The notes: generated from the sequence alone by a model not told the origin. DNA of 64,000 nt from VXYL01 sp965199945 (GCA_965199945.1 OZ241354.1:3782001-3846000), one strand, 5' to 3'; positions 40,836 through 50,184 are shown, counted from the stretch's first letter. Numbers and translations are program-made.

Positions 40836-42242
40836 ATGGCGCTGGAAGTGATCGTGCTGGCAGCAGGCGCCGGGACGCGGATGCGCTCGCGGCTGCCGAA
40901 GGTGCTGCATCCGTTGGCCGGGCGTCCGCTGCTTGCGCATGTGCTGGATGCCGCCGCCGCGCTTGAACCGCGCCGCATTCATGTGGTGGTCGGCGACGGC
41001 AGCGAGCAAGTGAAGGCTCACTTCCACGGAAACCATGATGTTTCCTGGGTTCTCCAATCGTCGCAGCGTGGCACCGGCCATGCGGTGGCGCAAGCGCTGC
41101 CGCTCGTTGCGAGCGATGCGACCGTGCTCGTGCTGCTCGGCGACGTGCCGTTGCTCGGCGTGGACACGTTGACGGAAAGCGTGGCGCAAGCGGCCGACGG
41201 CATCGCCCTCGTCACCGCCGAGTGGCCGCGCCCGGACGGGCTCGGCGCGCGCATTCTGCGCGAAGGGCGCGAGGTGACCGGCATCGTGGAAGAACGGGAC
41301 GCATCCTTGGCGCAGCGGGCGATCCGCGAGGTCAATGCCGGGCCCTTGGCGGCACCGTGCGGCCTGCTGAGGGAACTGCTCGACGCGGTGACGCCGAACA
41401 ACGCCCAGGGCGAGTACTACCTCACGGACGTCGTGGCACTAGCCGCCAAGCGCGGCGCCAAGATCGCCGGCGTGCGGGCGCCGGACCCGGAACAGACGCT
41501 CGGCATCAACGACCGGGCGCATCTGGCGCAGGCGGAAAGATGCTGTCAACGCCGACAGGCCGCGCAGTTGATGGCCGCCGGCGTCGCCGTGGCCGATCCA
41601 GCGAGACTCGACATTCGGGGCAGCGTGCAGGCCGGCGCGGACTGCGCCATCGACGTCAATGTCGTGCTCGAAGGCGACGTGCGCCTTGGCGACGGCGTTG
41701 CCATCGGCGCCAATTGCGTCATCCGCGACGCCGTCATCGGCGACCATGCCGAGGTGTGCCCGATGAGCTGCATCGACGGCGCGACGGTGGGCGCCGGCTC
41801 GCGCATCGGCCCCTTCGCCCGCCTGCGCCCCGGCACCGAGATCGGCGAAGGCGTCCACATCGGCAACTTCGTGGAGACGAAGAAGGCCAGGCTCGGCAAC
41901 GGCGCCAAGGCCAATCACTTGGCCTATCTCGGCGATGCGGAGGTCGGCGACGACTGCAACATCGGCGCCGGCGCGATCACCTGCAACTACGACGGCGCGG
42001 ACAAGCACCGCACCGAAATCGGTGCCCGGGTCTTCGTCGGCACCAACGCCACCTTGGTGGCGCCGCTCGCCATCGAAGACGACGCCTACGTCGGCGCCGG
42101 CTCGACGATCACCTCCAGAGTGCGCAGCCAGGACTTGGCCGTCGGCCGTGGCCGGCAGCGCAACATCCAGGGTTGGACGCCGCCGGCGAAGAGGGCGAAG
42201 GGCGCAGCGGATCGGGAACCAGCGGAAGAAGGGCGGCAATAG
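40836..42242 (+). CDS. glmU: Bifunctional UDP-N-acetylglucosamine pyrophosphorylase / GlcN-1-P acetyltransferase
   Basis: GlmU catalyses the last two steps of UDP-GlcNAc synthesis, feeding peptidoglycan and LPS. The product has 468 residues. The uridylyltransferase half begins VIVLAAGAGTRMRSRLPKVLHPLAG, followed by QRGTGHAV and LLGDVPLL. The C-terminal half is a left-handed beta helix of hexapeptide repeats (VRLGDGVAIGANCVIRDAVI...) with catalytic His in KANHLAYLGDAEVG and the acetyl-CoA site CNYDGADKHRTEIG. glmS starts 3 bases downstream. Confidence 0.97.
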   Translation: MALEVIVLAAGAGTRMRSRLPKVLHPLAGRPLLAHVLDAAAALEPRRIHVVVGDGSEQVKAHFHGNHDVSWVLQSSQRGTGHAVAQALPLVASDATVLVLLGDVPLLGVDTLTESVAQAADGIALVTAEWPRPDGLGARILREGREVTGIVEERDASLAQRAIREVNAGPLAAPCGLLRELLDAVTPNNAQGEYYLTDVVALAAKRGAKIAGVRAPDPEQTLGINDRAHLAQAERCCQRRQAAQLMAAGVAVADPARLDIRGSVQAGADCAIDVNVVLEGDVRLGDGVAIGANCVIRDAVIGDHAEVCPMSCIDGATVGAGSRIGPFARLRPGTEIGEGVHIGNFVETKKARLGNGAKANHLAYLGDAEVGDDCNIGAGAITCNYDGADKHRTEIGARVFVGTNATLVAPLAIEDDAYVGAGSTITSRVRSQDLAVGRGRQRNIQGWTPPAKRAKGAADREPAEEGRQ

Positions 42243-42245
42243 AAG

Positions 42246-44081
42246 ATGTGCGGAATCGTCGGCGCCGTCGCCGGGAGAGACGTTCCGGCCATCCTGCTGG
42301 AAGGCCTGCAACGGCTCGAATACCGCGGCTACGACTCGGCGGGCATCGCCGTCACCGCCAACGGCTCGGCGGAAATCGCCCGCCGCCGCACGGTCGGCAG
42401 GGTCGCCGAGCTAGCGCAGAATCTGCGCGCCGAACCCATCCACGGCGCCACCGGAATCGCCCACACGCGCTGGGCGACGCATGGCCGGCCAGCAGTGGAG
42501 AACGCCCATCCGCATCTCTCCCGGGGCCGCATCGGCCTGGTTCACAACGGCATCATCGAGAACTACGAAGAACTGCGCGACGAACTCGAAGCCTGCGGCT
42601 ACCGCTTCGAGTCGCGCACCGATTCCGAAGTCGTCGCCCACCTCATCGACCGCTCCCTGGACGAAGAAGGCGACCTGTTCGAGGCCGTCGCCAAGGCCGT
42701 GCAGCGCTTGGACGGCGCCTACGCGCTGGGCGTCATCGGCAAGGACGACCCGCACCGCATCGTCGCCGCCCGAGCCGGCAGCCCGCTGGTGGTCGGCGTG
42801 GGCATCGGCGAGAACTTCATCGCCTCGGATGCGTTGGCGCTGCGCCCGGTCACGGACCGCTTCATCTATCTGGAGCAGGGCGATCTGGTCGATCTTTCGC
42901 CGCAGAGCATCAACGTCTGGAGCGCCGAGAGCAGATCGGTGGTGCGCGCCACCGTGCGCGTGCGGCAGGACGGCGACAGCGCGGACAAGGGCCGCTACCG
43001 GCACTACATGGAGAAGGAAATCCACGAACAGCCGACGGCCATCCGCAACACCCTCGAAGGGCGCCTGGGGCGCAGCCGCGTGCTGGAGCAGGCCTTCGGC
43101 ATCGACGCCAAACGGGTGCTGGACGACACCCAGGCCGTCACCATCGCCGCCTGCGGCACGGCCTACTACGCCGGCTGCATCGCCCGCTACTGGATCGAAG
43201 AGCTGGCCGGCATTCCGTGCAGCACGGAGATCGCATCGGAGTTCCGCTACCGCAAGTCCGTGACCCCGCCCGGCGGCCTGTTCGTCACCATCTCGCAATC
43301 GGGCGAGACCGCGGACACCTTGGCGGCCCACGACCTCGCCAAGGCCGCCGGCTTCGCGCACACGCTGACGGTGTGCAACGTCACCACCAGCACGCAGGTG
43401 CGCGAATCCGACATCGCCTTCGCCACCGAGGCCGGCGCCGAAATCTGCGTTGCGTCCACCAAGGCGTTCACGACGCAGCTGGTGGTGCTGATGATGCTGG
43501 CCATCCTGCTCGCAAGGCGCAACGGCCTGCCGGCGGCCAAGGAGCGCGAACTGGTGGACGCGCTCCGGGAACTGCCGGACATCGTGCAGGAAGCGCTGGC
43601 GCTCAACAGCCGCATTCGCCGCCTGGCGGTGCAATTCATGCACCGCCACCATGCCCTGTTCCTAGGCCGCGGCGTTCACTATCCGGTGGCCTTGGAAGGC
43701 GCGCTCAAGCTCAAGGAGATTTCCTACATCCACGCCGAAGGCTATCCGGCTGGCGAACTGAAGCACGGGCCGCTCGCCCTCGTGGACGAAGACATGCCGG
43801 TGGTGGCGGTGGCGCCGGGGGGCGAACTGGTGACGAAGGTGCGCTCCAATCTCGAAGAAGTACGCGCCCGGGGCGGGCGACTCTACGTCTTCGCCGATGC
43901 CGACGCCGGCATCGTCGACGCCGACGGCGTGACGGTCGTCGAAGTGCCAAAGGCGCATCCCCTGCTCGCCCCCGTCGCGTTCACCGTGCCCCTGCAACTG
44001 CTGGCCTACCACACCGCGGTGCTGAAAGGCACGGACGTAGACCAGCCGCGCAACCTCGCGAAGTCGGTCACGGTGGAGTAG
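42246..44081 (+). CDS. glmS: Glutamine-fructose-6-phosphate aminotransferase
   Basis: First enzyme of hexosamine synthesis. The product has 611 residues. Cys2 after Met (MCGIVGAVAGRDV) is the glutaminase nucleophile, and RLEYRGYDSAGI, HTRWATHGRP and HNGIIENYEELR follow. Two SIS domains bind the sugar phosphate (AACGTAYYAG, SQSGETADT, GRGVHYPVALEGALKLKEISYIHAEGYPAGELKHGP). The C-terminus LAKSVTVE is typical. It forms an operon with glmU. In many bacteria the site just after glmS is the Tn7 attachment site. Here, 111 bases beyond its stop, an accessory island begins, but no Tn7 ends were recognised. Confidence 0.98.
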   Translation: MCGIVGAVAGRDVPAILLEGLQRLEYRGYDSAGIAVTANGSAEIARRRTVGRVAELAQNLRAEPIHGATGIAHTRWATHGRPAVENAHPHLSRGRIGLVHNGIIENYEELRDELEACGYRFESRTDSEVVAHLIDRSLDEEGDLFEAVAKAVQRLDGAYALGVIGKDDPHRIVAARAGSPLVVGVGIGENFIASDALALRPVTDRFIYLEQGDLVDLSPQSINVWSAESRSVVRATVRVRQDGDSADKGRYRHYMEKEIHEQPTAIRNTLEGRLGRSRVLEQAFGIDAKRVLDDTQAVTIAACGTAYYAGCIARYWIEELAGIPCSTEIASEFRYRKSVTPPGGLFVTISQSGETADTLAAHDLAKAAGFAHTLTVCNVTTSTQVRESDIAFATEAGAEICVASTKAFTTQLVVLMMLAILLARRNGLPAAKERELVDALRELPDIVQEALALNSRIRRLAVQFMHRHHALFLGRGVHYPVALEGALKLKEISYIHAEGYPAGELKHGPLALVDEDMPVVAVAPGGELVTKVRSNLEEVRARGGRLYVFADADAGIVDADGVTVVEVPKAHPLLAPVAFTVPLQLLAYHTAVLKGTDVDQPRNLAKSVTVE

Positions 44082-44192
44082 GCGCAAGAGCCGAAGAACG
44101 GCGCAACGCGACAACCCAATACACCCCATCAAGACCGAGAAGGTGGTTGGATGTTTGGTGAGCGCACTGCCCACGCGACGGCCTTCGGATAT

Positions 44193-44814
44193 TCAGAACG
44201 CATATCCAAACGCATCAATATCTCTTCTGAAACGAGTCTGGACGATCTCCTTAGTTTCTTCCGTATAGTAGGCACGGTATCCGTCATGCCGTGACCGGTT
44301 CAAGTGGGGCACTCGAGTTTCAGGAAGACCAAGAGAGCGGATTAGCGTCGCTGCTGATTCCTCGAACTTCTCGAATCTGCCTATGAAGTCCACGGCAAGG
44401 TCACCGTCGTTGTTCGTGAGGTAGTCGATCTGATTGAGCGAAAACGGCATCCGTCCGACACGGCTTACCAAATCTGGGCAGTGCTTGATGAACTCCTCAA
44501 ATGAACGCGCTCTGCTTATGACGCCCTGTCGAATTAGATTGCCCCCCCCCCCCCCGACATCTGCATTGGTGACAATGTCGACGTACCAAGAGACGAGCCT
44601 GTCCCACGGATTGCGCACGAACGCCGCCGTAAAAATATTCACCGGGTCCAAAGCGCGGATCCGTCAACGCATCCGACAGTCTAGCATGGTACTTCGTTCC
44701 GTCGTACTCCTCCAAGTCGGGCACCATTGCCTTGAGGCATGCCCTCAAGCTCGTGCCGCCAGTCTTCTGGATGTGGATGAAGAGAAACTTCTTGGAGTCC
44801 GATATCAACATCAT
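44193..44814 (-). pseudogene. Sulfotransferase (family 2-like), frameshifted, with internal G14 tract
   Basis: The first frame from the ATG at 44814 encodes the PAPS-binding start KKFLFIHIQKTGGTSLRACL and continues to TDPRF near 44660. The matching remainder (LDPVNIFTAAFVRNPWDRLVSWY, the 3'-phosphate-binding motif, to FRRDIDAFGYAF) lies in another frame. One T too many in CGCTTTGG explains the break. The combined product would be about 206 residues, typical of small bacterial sulfotransferases that transfer sulfate from PAPS to sugars or lipids. Fourteen G at 44542-44555 code for five Gly and stay in frame in this assembly. It starts 22 bases after the SIR2-like gene and is probably the third gene of that operon. 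Confidence 0.7.
44542..44555 (-). repeat. Homopolymer G14 tract inside the sulfotransferase gene
   Basis: Fourteen C on the plus strand (G on the coding strand) follow the NPWDRLVSWY motif codons by about 40 bases. A change of one base in this run would remove the C-terminal half of the enzyme, so it could act as a contingency switch. It is the longest homopolymer I noticed in the window. Its exact length is also the kind of thing assemblies get wrong. Confidence 0.9.
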
Positions 44815-44836
44815 TCGCGCACCATGCTTCGAGCGC

Positions 44837-46447
44837 TCACGACCAGACCAAAAGCCGCTCGACAGCGCGATCCTGTACGGAACCACTTTCCAAGAACACA
44901 TTCGGCACGCCGCCGCCGTAGAAGCGCACGTTCTCCGAACCAAAAAGGTCGCACGCTGCGCCCAGCGCCGTGGGGCTCAAGCCGGCGGCTTTCACGTCAA
45001 GCTCTCTTGCCTCATGCCAACCCTCATATACGTCCACTTTGTCAACCACAGTACACTTGACTTGGGAATCACCGTGTGTGAAACCGGTCCTGTGGGCGGC
45101 AAAGAAAGCCCTGTAGACGAAATCGTCCGCGGGCAAGGAGTAGCCCATGAGAACGATGTGTCGTGCGTCCTTGATAATGACGCGCAGCTCGCGCTGTATC
45201 TCCTCAATGAAGGCTGGCGGTCGCCCCTTGAGGCTGCTTTGCATTTCCGTAGTCGTGTGATGCGCGTAGGTCAAAGTGCCACAATGCACACACTCGCGGG
45301 CATCGACCTTGCCCGTGCGCCACGCCTTCCGCTCCTTGCATGTACGAGCGTCGTCGTTGTCCACTTGGGGAGTAAACGCCCGCAGTGGCGGCGGCGGAAT
45401 CAGAGTTGGGGAGTCCAGCTTCCAACTATGTCCCCAGTAGTTCGACAGCTTGCCGCAGTTTGGGCACTCTCGCCAGCACAGCAAACCGTGGGGCAGCAGG
45501 AACTTCGTAACTCGAATCCCATGGCCTGCCTCGTTCAGCCGCTGCACTACGGCTTCGCTCATGGAGTGCCAAATACGTTGCTTTTGATCCCTTCCTATTC
45601 GGTCACCTGGTACAGGATGCGCTGGATCAAGGAACACTTCCAGCTTGCGTGCTGGATTCCCAATGTGTGGGACGGCGGAGCTCTTGTTCAAATCCCGATT
45701 GGCCACAGTTTGGCACCAAAGGCCGATTGGATCGTAGTTCATGCTGACGAAGCTCACATCGCCAAGATAGTACTCCTGCGATTCGTAGAGCTCGCCCGAC
45801 CGCTCGATTCCTGCCCTTTGCATTCGTCGGCCCAACGCAAGTGCGAAGTCGTAGTGGAGGGAGAGTTGGTCCTTCTTGTCCTGGCAAGCCACATGCCAAT
45901 CGATGAAGAGCATCGCCTGAAGCAGCATCTTCAAAGCGCTTTTTGCACTGCCAACCTGTTGTGGTGTGAGAAATGTGTTACTCGCATGGAATCCGTGGCC
46001 GCTTTGACTGTGAAGATCCATGACGTTGAATAAATCGTTGATCCTGAACCCTTCGTCGCTCTTGGATTCTCGGTCGCTCTCGGACGCTCTGCTGCCGGGA
46101 CACGCGTTGACGATCACCTTCAATGACGGCCAATCGTATGTGGCTCGCAAGGTGCGTATTCGTCGGCGCAGATCATACGTCGTATTCCAGTTGCGTCGCA
46201 TGGCGTCGACTTCGCGGTCGTTGACCTCGGTCGCCTTCGCGACACTGCGACCATCGCCCAAGATCGTGAGCAGGTCTCGAAGCGCATCGTCCCAAGGGGA
46301 GCTGGCCTTGCCTCCGAGCGCCTTGCGTACACGTTCGTCGAGCGGGGTCTCCAATGCCAAGTCGCGGATGAACGCGGACTGCTTCTGCGTTGTGCGGATG
46401 CCAAGGGATGCCGTGGCACCCGCACCCCAAAAGACGACCGTCTTCAT
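44837..46447 (-). CDS. SIR2-like protein with split zinc ribbon (candidate defence NADase)
   Basis: The product has 536 residues. SIR2-fold hallmarks occur in order: VVFWGAGATASLG at residues 4-16 (nucleotide loop), SFVSMNYDPIG near 232-242, FLLPHG near 316-321 (the position of the catalytic His in LHG motifs), and HIVLMGYSLPADD near 430-442, as in the SIR2_2 family found in anti-phage proteins. A zinc ribbon is split around the His motif: CPNC at 328-331 and CVHC at 386-389. No signal peptide or membrane helix is visible. The ATG at 46447 shares its A with the TGA of the upstream Cys-rich gene, so the two are translationally coupled. A role as NAD hydrolase triggered by infection is inferred from relatives such as ThsA and DSR proteins, not shown. 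Confidence 0.75.
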   Translation of the reverse strand: MKTVVFWGAGATASLGIRTTQKQSAFIRDLALETPLDERVRKALGGKASSPWDDALRDLLTILGDGRSVAKATEVNDREVDAMRRNWNTTYDLRRRIRTLRATYDWPSLKVIVNACPGSRASESDRESKSDEGFRINDLFNVMDLHSQSGHGFHASNTFLTPQQVGSAKSALKMLLQAMLFIDWHVACQDKKDQLSLHYDFALALGRRMQRAGIERSGELYESQEYYLGDVSFVSMNYDPIGLWCQTVANRDLNKSSAVPHIGNPARKLEVFLDPAHPVPGDRIGRDQKQRIWHSMSEAVVQRLNEAGHGIRVTKFLLPHGLLCWRECPNCGKLSNYWGHSWKLDSPTLIPPPPLRAFTPQVDNDDARTCKERKAWRTGKVDARECVHCGTLTYAHHTTTEMQSSLKGRPPAFIEEIQRELRVIIKDARHIVLMGYSLPADDFVYRAFFAAHRTGFTHGDSQVKCTVVDKVDVYEGWHEARELDVKAAGLSPTALGAACDLFGSENVRFYGGGVPNVFLESGSVQDRAVERLLVWS

Positions 46448-46836
46448 CAAGTTGCCGGTTTAGCTGGAACGGCCGGGACGACGACTTCTTTCAGCTTCAG
46501 TTTTCCTTTGCACTTCGACACGAGGACGGTCACCTTGGTGGCTTTGACCGCCGCTTCAACCAAAAGCGAAGCCTTGCATGGTTTTCCTCCAACACACAAC
46601 TTCACGCCCTTCGGAGCTCCTTTTGGCTCACAGGCCTTGGCAACGAGACCGTAGCTAGCACCGGACGACGGGCATTGCGGAGTGAAGACCACGAACTTGC
46701 TACCACTTTGCTCGACATACTGAAGAGGGATGAACGTCACAGACTTGATGTTGCCACAACTATCGTAGCGCACATGTATGGTGCCGTCTGCCTCGTACTT
46801 GCATTTGCATTCCTCTTTGCCCTGGGCCTTTGCCAC
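46447..46836 (-). CDS. Cysteine-rich small basic protein, first gene of the SIR2 operon
   Basis: The product has 129 residues and I do not recognise the family. It has eight cysteines (two in EECKCKY at 8-14, then single cysteines to the C-terminal SKCKGKLKLKE) and many lysines. This suggests metal binding or disulfide-linked beta strands plus nucleic-acid or membrane contact. The GTG start at 46836 has GGGAGG seven bases upstream, and a good promoter lies about 40 bases before it. No signal peptide is seen. Coupling to the SIR2-like gene by TGATG suggests a fixed protein ratio, for example as sensor, partner or antitoxin for it. Confidence 0.65.
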   Translation of the reverse strand: MAKAQGKEECKCKYEADGTIHVRYDSCGNIKSVTFIPLQYVEQSGSKFVVFTPQCPSSGASYGLVAKACEPKGAPKGVKLCVGGKPCKASLLVEAAVKATKVTVLVSKCKGKLKLKEVVVPAVPAKPAT

Positions 46837-46874
46837 CTAATCCCTCCCTCAAGGACGACCTGAAAGTTGCGATG

Positions 46875-46903
46875 AACATACTTGTACTCGAACGAGGGGT
46901 CAA
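46875..46903 (-). promoter_or_regulatory. Sigma-70-type promoter of the Cys-rich/SIR2 operon
   Basis: TTGACC (46898-46903) and TATGTT (46875-46880) are separated by exactly 17 bases on the minus strand. They match the consensus at five and four of six positions. The predicted start point is about 30 bases before the GTG of the Cys-rich gene. It lies between that gene and the remnant of the Rpn-type nuclease. Confidence 0.55.
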
Positions 46904-46953
46904 CCGCAGGATGATGGCCATCTATGGACGGCAGGGCCAGTCTGGCGGACGCG

Positions 46954-47564
46954 CTACCGCCCGCCGTTGAGCACGCCTCTGCCGCGCCGCAGCAGTTCCT
47001 CCGCGCTCGCGCAGCCGACCACCAGATCGCCCATTTCCGCGAGCCGTTCGACGTCCTCCTCGTTCGCCAGCAGCGCCGCCAGGGCGTCGCCCGCCGCGGT
47101 GCCGAACTTCCCCGTCGCCTGGCGCCGCAACAGCACCGCAGTCCGGCCGGCACGGGCGCGGTTAGCTGCCGCAGGCCCGCCGGCCGCCACGGGCGGTCGC
47201 CGGTGTAGACCAGCACAGGCAATACCGGCGGGAGGCCGGCCGAGGCCGGCAGTTTCTTCGCCATCTCCTGGCGCAGGAGCGCCACGTAGGCGTCCATCCG
47301 CAGCGCCATGCGCGGATGGGGCGTGGCTTGGAACTCGACCACCAGCAGCGCCTCGGCGTCCGGGCGCTCCGGTGTCGGAGCGCCGACAGCCCAGGCCATG
47401 TCGGCCACCCGCCGGCGGGCGCCGCGTCCAACTTGCTCGGCGGGCAGGCGCCGCAGTCGCCGTGTGTCCAGCCCGGCCACGACGTCCTCTGGCAGCAGGG
47501 CGAGCAGGTGGCGCACCATGTCGAGATCGGCAAAGGCGATCCGGCTGATTTCGTCTTCGAACAT
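46954..47564 (-). pseudogene. Rpn-family PD-(D/E)XK nuclease/transposase-like protein, frameshifted
   Basis: The first frame from the ATG at 47564 has FADLDMVRHLLALL, ADMAWAVG, LLVVEFQATPHPRMALRMDAYVALL and PVLVYTGDRPW. This is the nuclease core of the Rpn (RpnA/YhgA-like) family, with Asp and E-F-Q catalytic positions. The continuation (RTAVLLRRQATGKFG ... LLRRGRGVLNGG) is in another frame ending at 46954. The break lies near 47145 in CCGGCC. Rpn proteins are mobile nucleases linked to recombination and phage defence. It borders the SIR2 operon and may mark an insertion boundary. Confidence 0.7.
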
Positions 47565-47836
47565 GCCGGCAGCATGGACGCGCCGGTTGGGCTGGCGTTA
47601 GCGACATCTGCCATGCGCCGTGTGCGAAATCGCTGAAAATGCCGACAGATATCTGTGTGGCGCCAGTCTTGGCACGCCGCTGCCGGCAGTGCCGACGACA
47701 ACACCTCCTCACGAACCCCAGCGCACCACGCGCCCTTGCCTCTAGGACTTCCACGCCGGCTTTTGCCACCAAATGCCGCACACCCAACGCTTCCCCAACG
47801 CTCGAACACGGTAGCCACAGGTCGCGCAGAGACTTA

Positions 47837-47856
47837 TACTGTTTTGCTGTCCAGTA
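47837..47856 (+). promoter_or_regulatory. LexA-binding site (SOS box) of uvrD
   Basis: TACTG-N10-CAGTA is a perfect palindrome and fits the gammaproteobacterial LexA consensus CTG-N10-CAG with the flanking TA bases. It overlaps a -10-like TATACT (47835-47840) and ends 13 bases before the uvrD GTG start. E. coli uvrD is also SOS-controlled. The rest of the 305-base gap between 47565 and 47869 shows no gene. Confidence 0.8.
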
Positions 47857-47869
47857 GCGAGAACATGCG

Positions 47870-50081
47870 GTGGACGTCACGCACATCCTGCAAGGCTTGA
47901 ACGACCGGCAGCGCGACGCCGTCACGGCGCCGATGGGCAATCTGCTGGTGGTTGCCGGGGCCGGCAGCGGCAAGACGCGGGTGCTGGTGCATCGCATCGC
48001 GTGGCTGGTCGAGGCGCTGCGACTCTCGCCAAGCAGCGTGCTGGCGGTCACCTTCACGAACAAGGCCGCCGCGGAAATGCGCGGCCGGGTCGAAACCCTG
48101 CTCGGCGGCCCCGCCCGCGCCATGTGGGTCGGCACGTTCCACGGCATCGCCCACCGCCTGCTGCGGATGCACTGGCGCGACGCCGAGCTGCCGCAGAACT
48201 TCCAGATTCTGGACGCCGACGACCAGCTGCGGCTGGTCAAGCGCGTCATGCGCGAGCTGGATCTGGACGAGCAGAAGTGGCCGGCGCGCCAGGCCGTGTG
48301 GTTCATCAACGCGCAAAAGGACGACGGCCGGCGCCAAGGACGTCCCGACCGCCACCGAGGACATCTTCGTCGCCACCCACGCCAAGGTCTACGCCGCCTA
48401 CGAGGAGCTCTGCCGGCAAGGCGGCCTGGTGGATTTCGCCGAACTGCTGCTGCGCAGCCACGAGCTGTGGCTGGAACGCCAGGACATCCTGGAACACTGC
48501 CAGCGCCGCTTCGCCCATTTGCTGGTGGACGAGTTCCAGGACACCAACCGCATTCAGTACGCCTGGCTGCGCGTGCTGGCCGGCAAGTCGGCGCGGGTGT
48601 GGGCGGTCGGCGACGACGATCAGTCCATCTACGGCTGGCGCGGAGCCAAGATCGAGAACATCCACCACTTCCAGCGCGATTTCGCCGCCGTCGGCGTGGT
48701 GCGCCTCGAACAGAACTACCGCTCCACCGGCACCATTCTGCGCACCGCCAACGGCCTGATCCACAAGAACGCCGAGCGCCTGGGCAAGAACCTTTGGACG
48801 CAAGCGGGCGAGGGCGAACCCGTGCGCGTGTACGCCGGCTACAACGACCTCGACGAAGCGCGGTTCATCGCCGAGCGCGCGCAGACGTGGATCCACGACG
48901 GCGGCAGCCCGGACGAAATCGCCGTGCTGTACCGCTCGAACGCCCAGTCCCGGGTCGTCGAGGACGCGTTCCTGCGTCTGGACATCCCCTACCGCATCTA
49001 CGGCGGCGTGCGCTTCTACGATCGCGCCGAGATCCGCAACGCGCTCGCCTACATGCGCCTGGTCAACGAGCGCCATGCGAATGTCGCCTTCGAGCGCGTG
49101 GTGAACACGCCGCCGCGCGGCATCGGCGGCAAGACCGTCGACACGCTGCGCGAGATCGCCCGCGCCAGAGGCGTGTCGCTGTGGCAGGCCGCCAAGGAGG
49201 CGCTTGTCGAAGGCGTTCTGAAGAACCGCGCCCCGGCGGTGGCGGCGTTTCTGACGCTGATCGACGACATCGCCGCGGCGACGGCCGACGCCGCGTTGCA
49301 CGACATCGCCGAACACTGCATCGAGGCCAGCGGCCTGTTGGCGTACCACTCCCGCGAAGGCGGCGAACGCGGCATCGCCCGCAAGGAGAACCTCGAGGAA
49401 CTCGTCAATGCCTGCCGCCAGTTCGGGCGCGAGCTGGTCTTTCCCCTCGAACCGGGCGGCGAAGACGACACCGGCCAGCAGTCCGAGCTCGAGGAGTTCC
49501 TGGACCAAGCGGCGCTGGAAAGCGGCGACTACCAGAGCGGCGGCACCGCGGTGCAGATGATGACCCTGCACTCCGCCAAGGGCCTGGAGTTCCCGCTGGT
49601 GTTCATCGCCGGCATGGAGGAGGGCCTGTTCCCCAACCGCCGTTCCGAAGACGAACCCGGCCGCCTGGAAGAAGAGCGCCGCCTCGCCTACGTCGGCATC
49701 ACCCGGGCGATGCGGCAGCTCTACCTCACCTACGCCGAGACGCGCCGCCTCTATGGCGCCCAGACCCGCAACTGGCCGTCGCGGTTCCTGAACGAAATGC
49801 CCCAGGAATGCCTGCAGGACGTGCGCCTGGGCGGCAATGTGGCGCGTCCATACCGAGGTGCCGCGCGGATCGCGAACTCCGCGCAGGGCGACAACGGCCA
49901 GGACACTGAGGCGGCAGCGTGGGGCATCAGCATCGGCCAATCCGTGACCCATCCCACGTTCGGCGGCGGCGTGGTGGTGCAGGCCGAAGGCCGCGGCGAC
50001 CGCACCCGCGTCCAAGTCAACTTCGAACGCGCCGGTTCCAAGTGGCTGATGCTGGCCTACGCGAACCTTGAAGCGGTGTGA
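47870..50081 (+). CDS. uvrD: DNA helicase II (UvrD), apparent +1 frameshift near 48330
   Basis: 3'-5' superfamily 1 helicase of nucleotide-excision and mismatch repair. From the GTG at 47870 the first frame gives LNDRQRDAVTAPMGNLLVVAGAGSGKT (Walker A), TFTNKAAAEMRGRV and FHGIAHRLLRMHW up to INAQKDDGR. The rest follows in the next frame: AKDVPTATEDIFVATHAKVYAAYEEL, VDEFQDTNRIQYAW, GDDDQSIYGWRGA, QNYRST, TLHSAKGLEFPLVFI, EERRLAYVGITRAM, and a C-terminus like E. coli UvrD (GSKWLMLAYANLEAV). Removing one base in GGCCGGCGCC near 48330 restores a protein of about 736 residues. Because this is a conserved repair gene under an intact SOS box, a sequencing error is the likeliest explanation. Confidence 0.92.
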
Positions 50082-50184
50082 CGGGATTGCGATTCTCTGG
50101 CGGCTAAGGACGCGCTTGGCTTGAGCCAAGGCGTTGCGCGAGTATGATCGCGTTTGCTCCAAGGCGGATAGGGATGTCCACCTC

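Noticed and set aside
44081..44200. Tn7-type insertion at the attachment site after glmS
   Set aside because: An island does follow glmS, but no Tn7 end repeats and no tnsABCD genes were recognised between glmS and uvrD.
48321..48340. Programmed ribosomal frameshift in uvrD
   Set aside because: There is no slippery heptamer or downstream pseudoknot that I can see, and UvrD is not known to use frameshifting. An indel or sequencing error is simpler.
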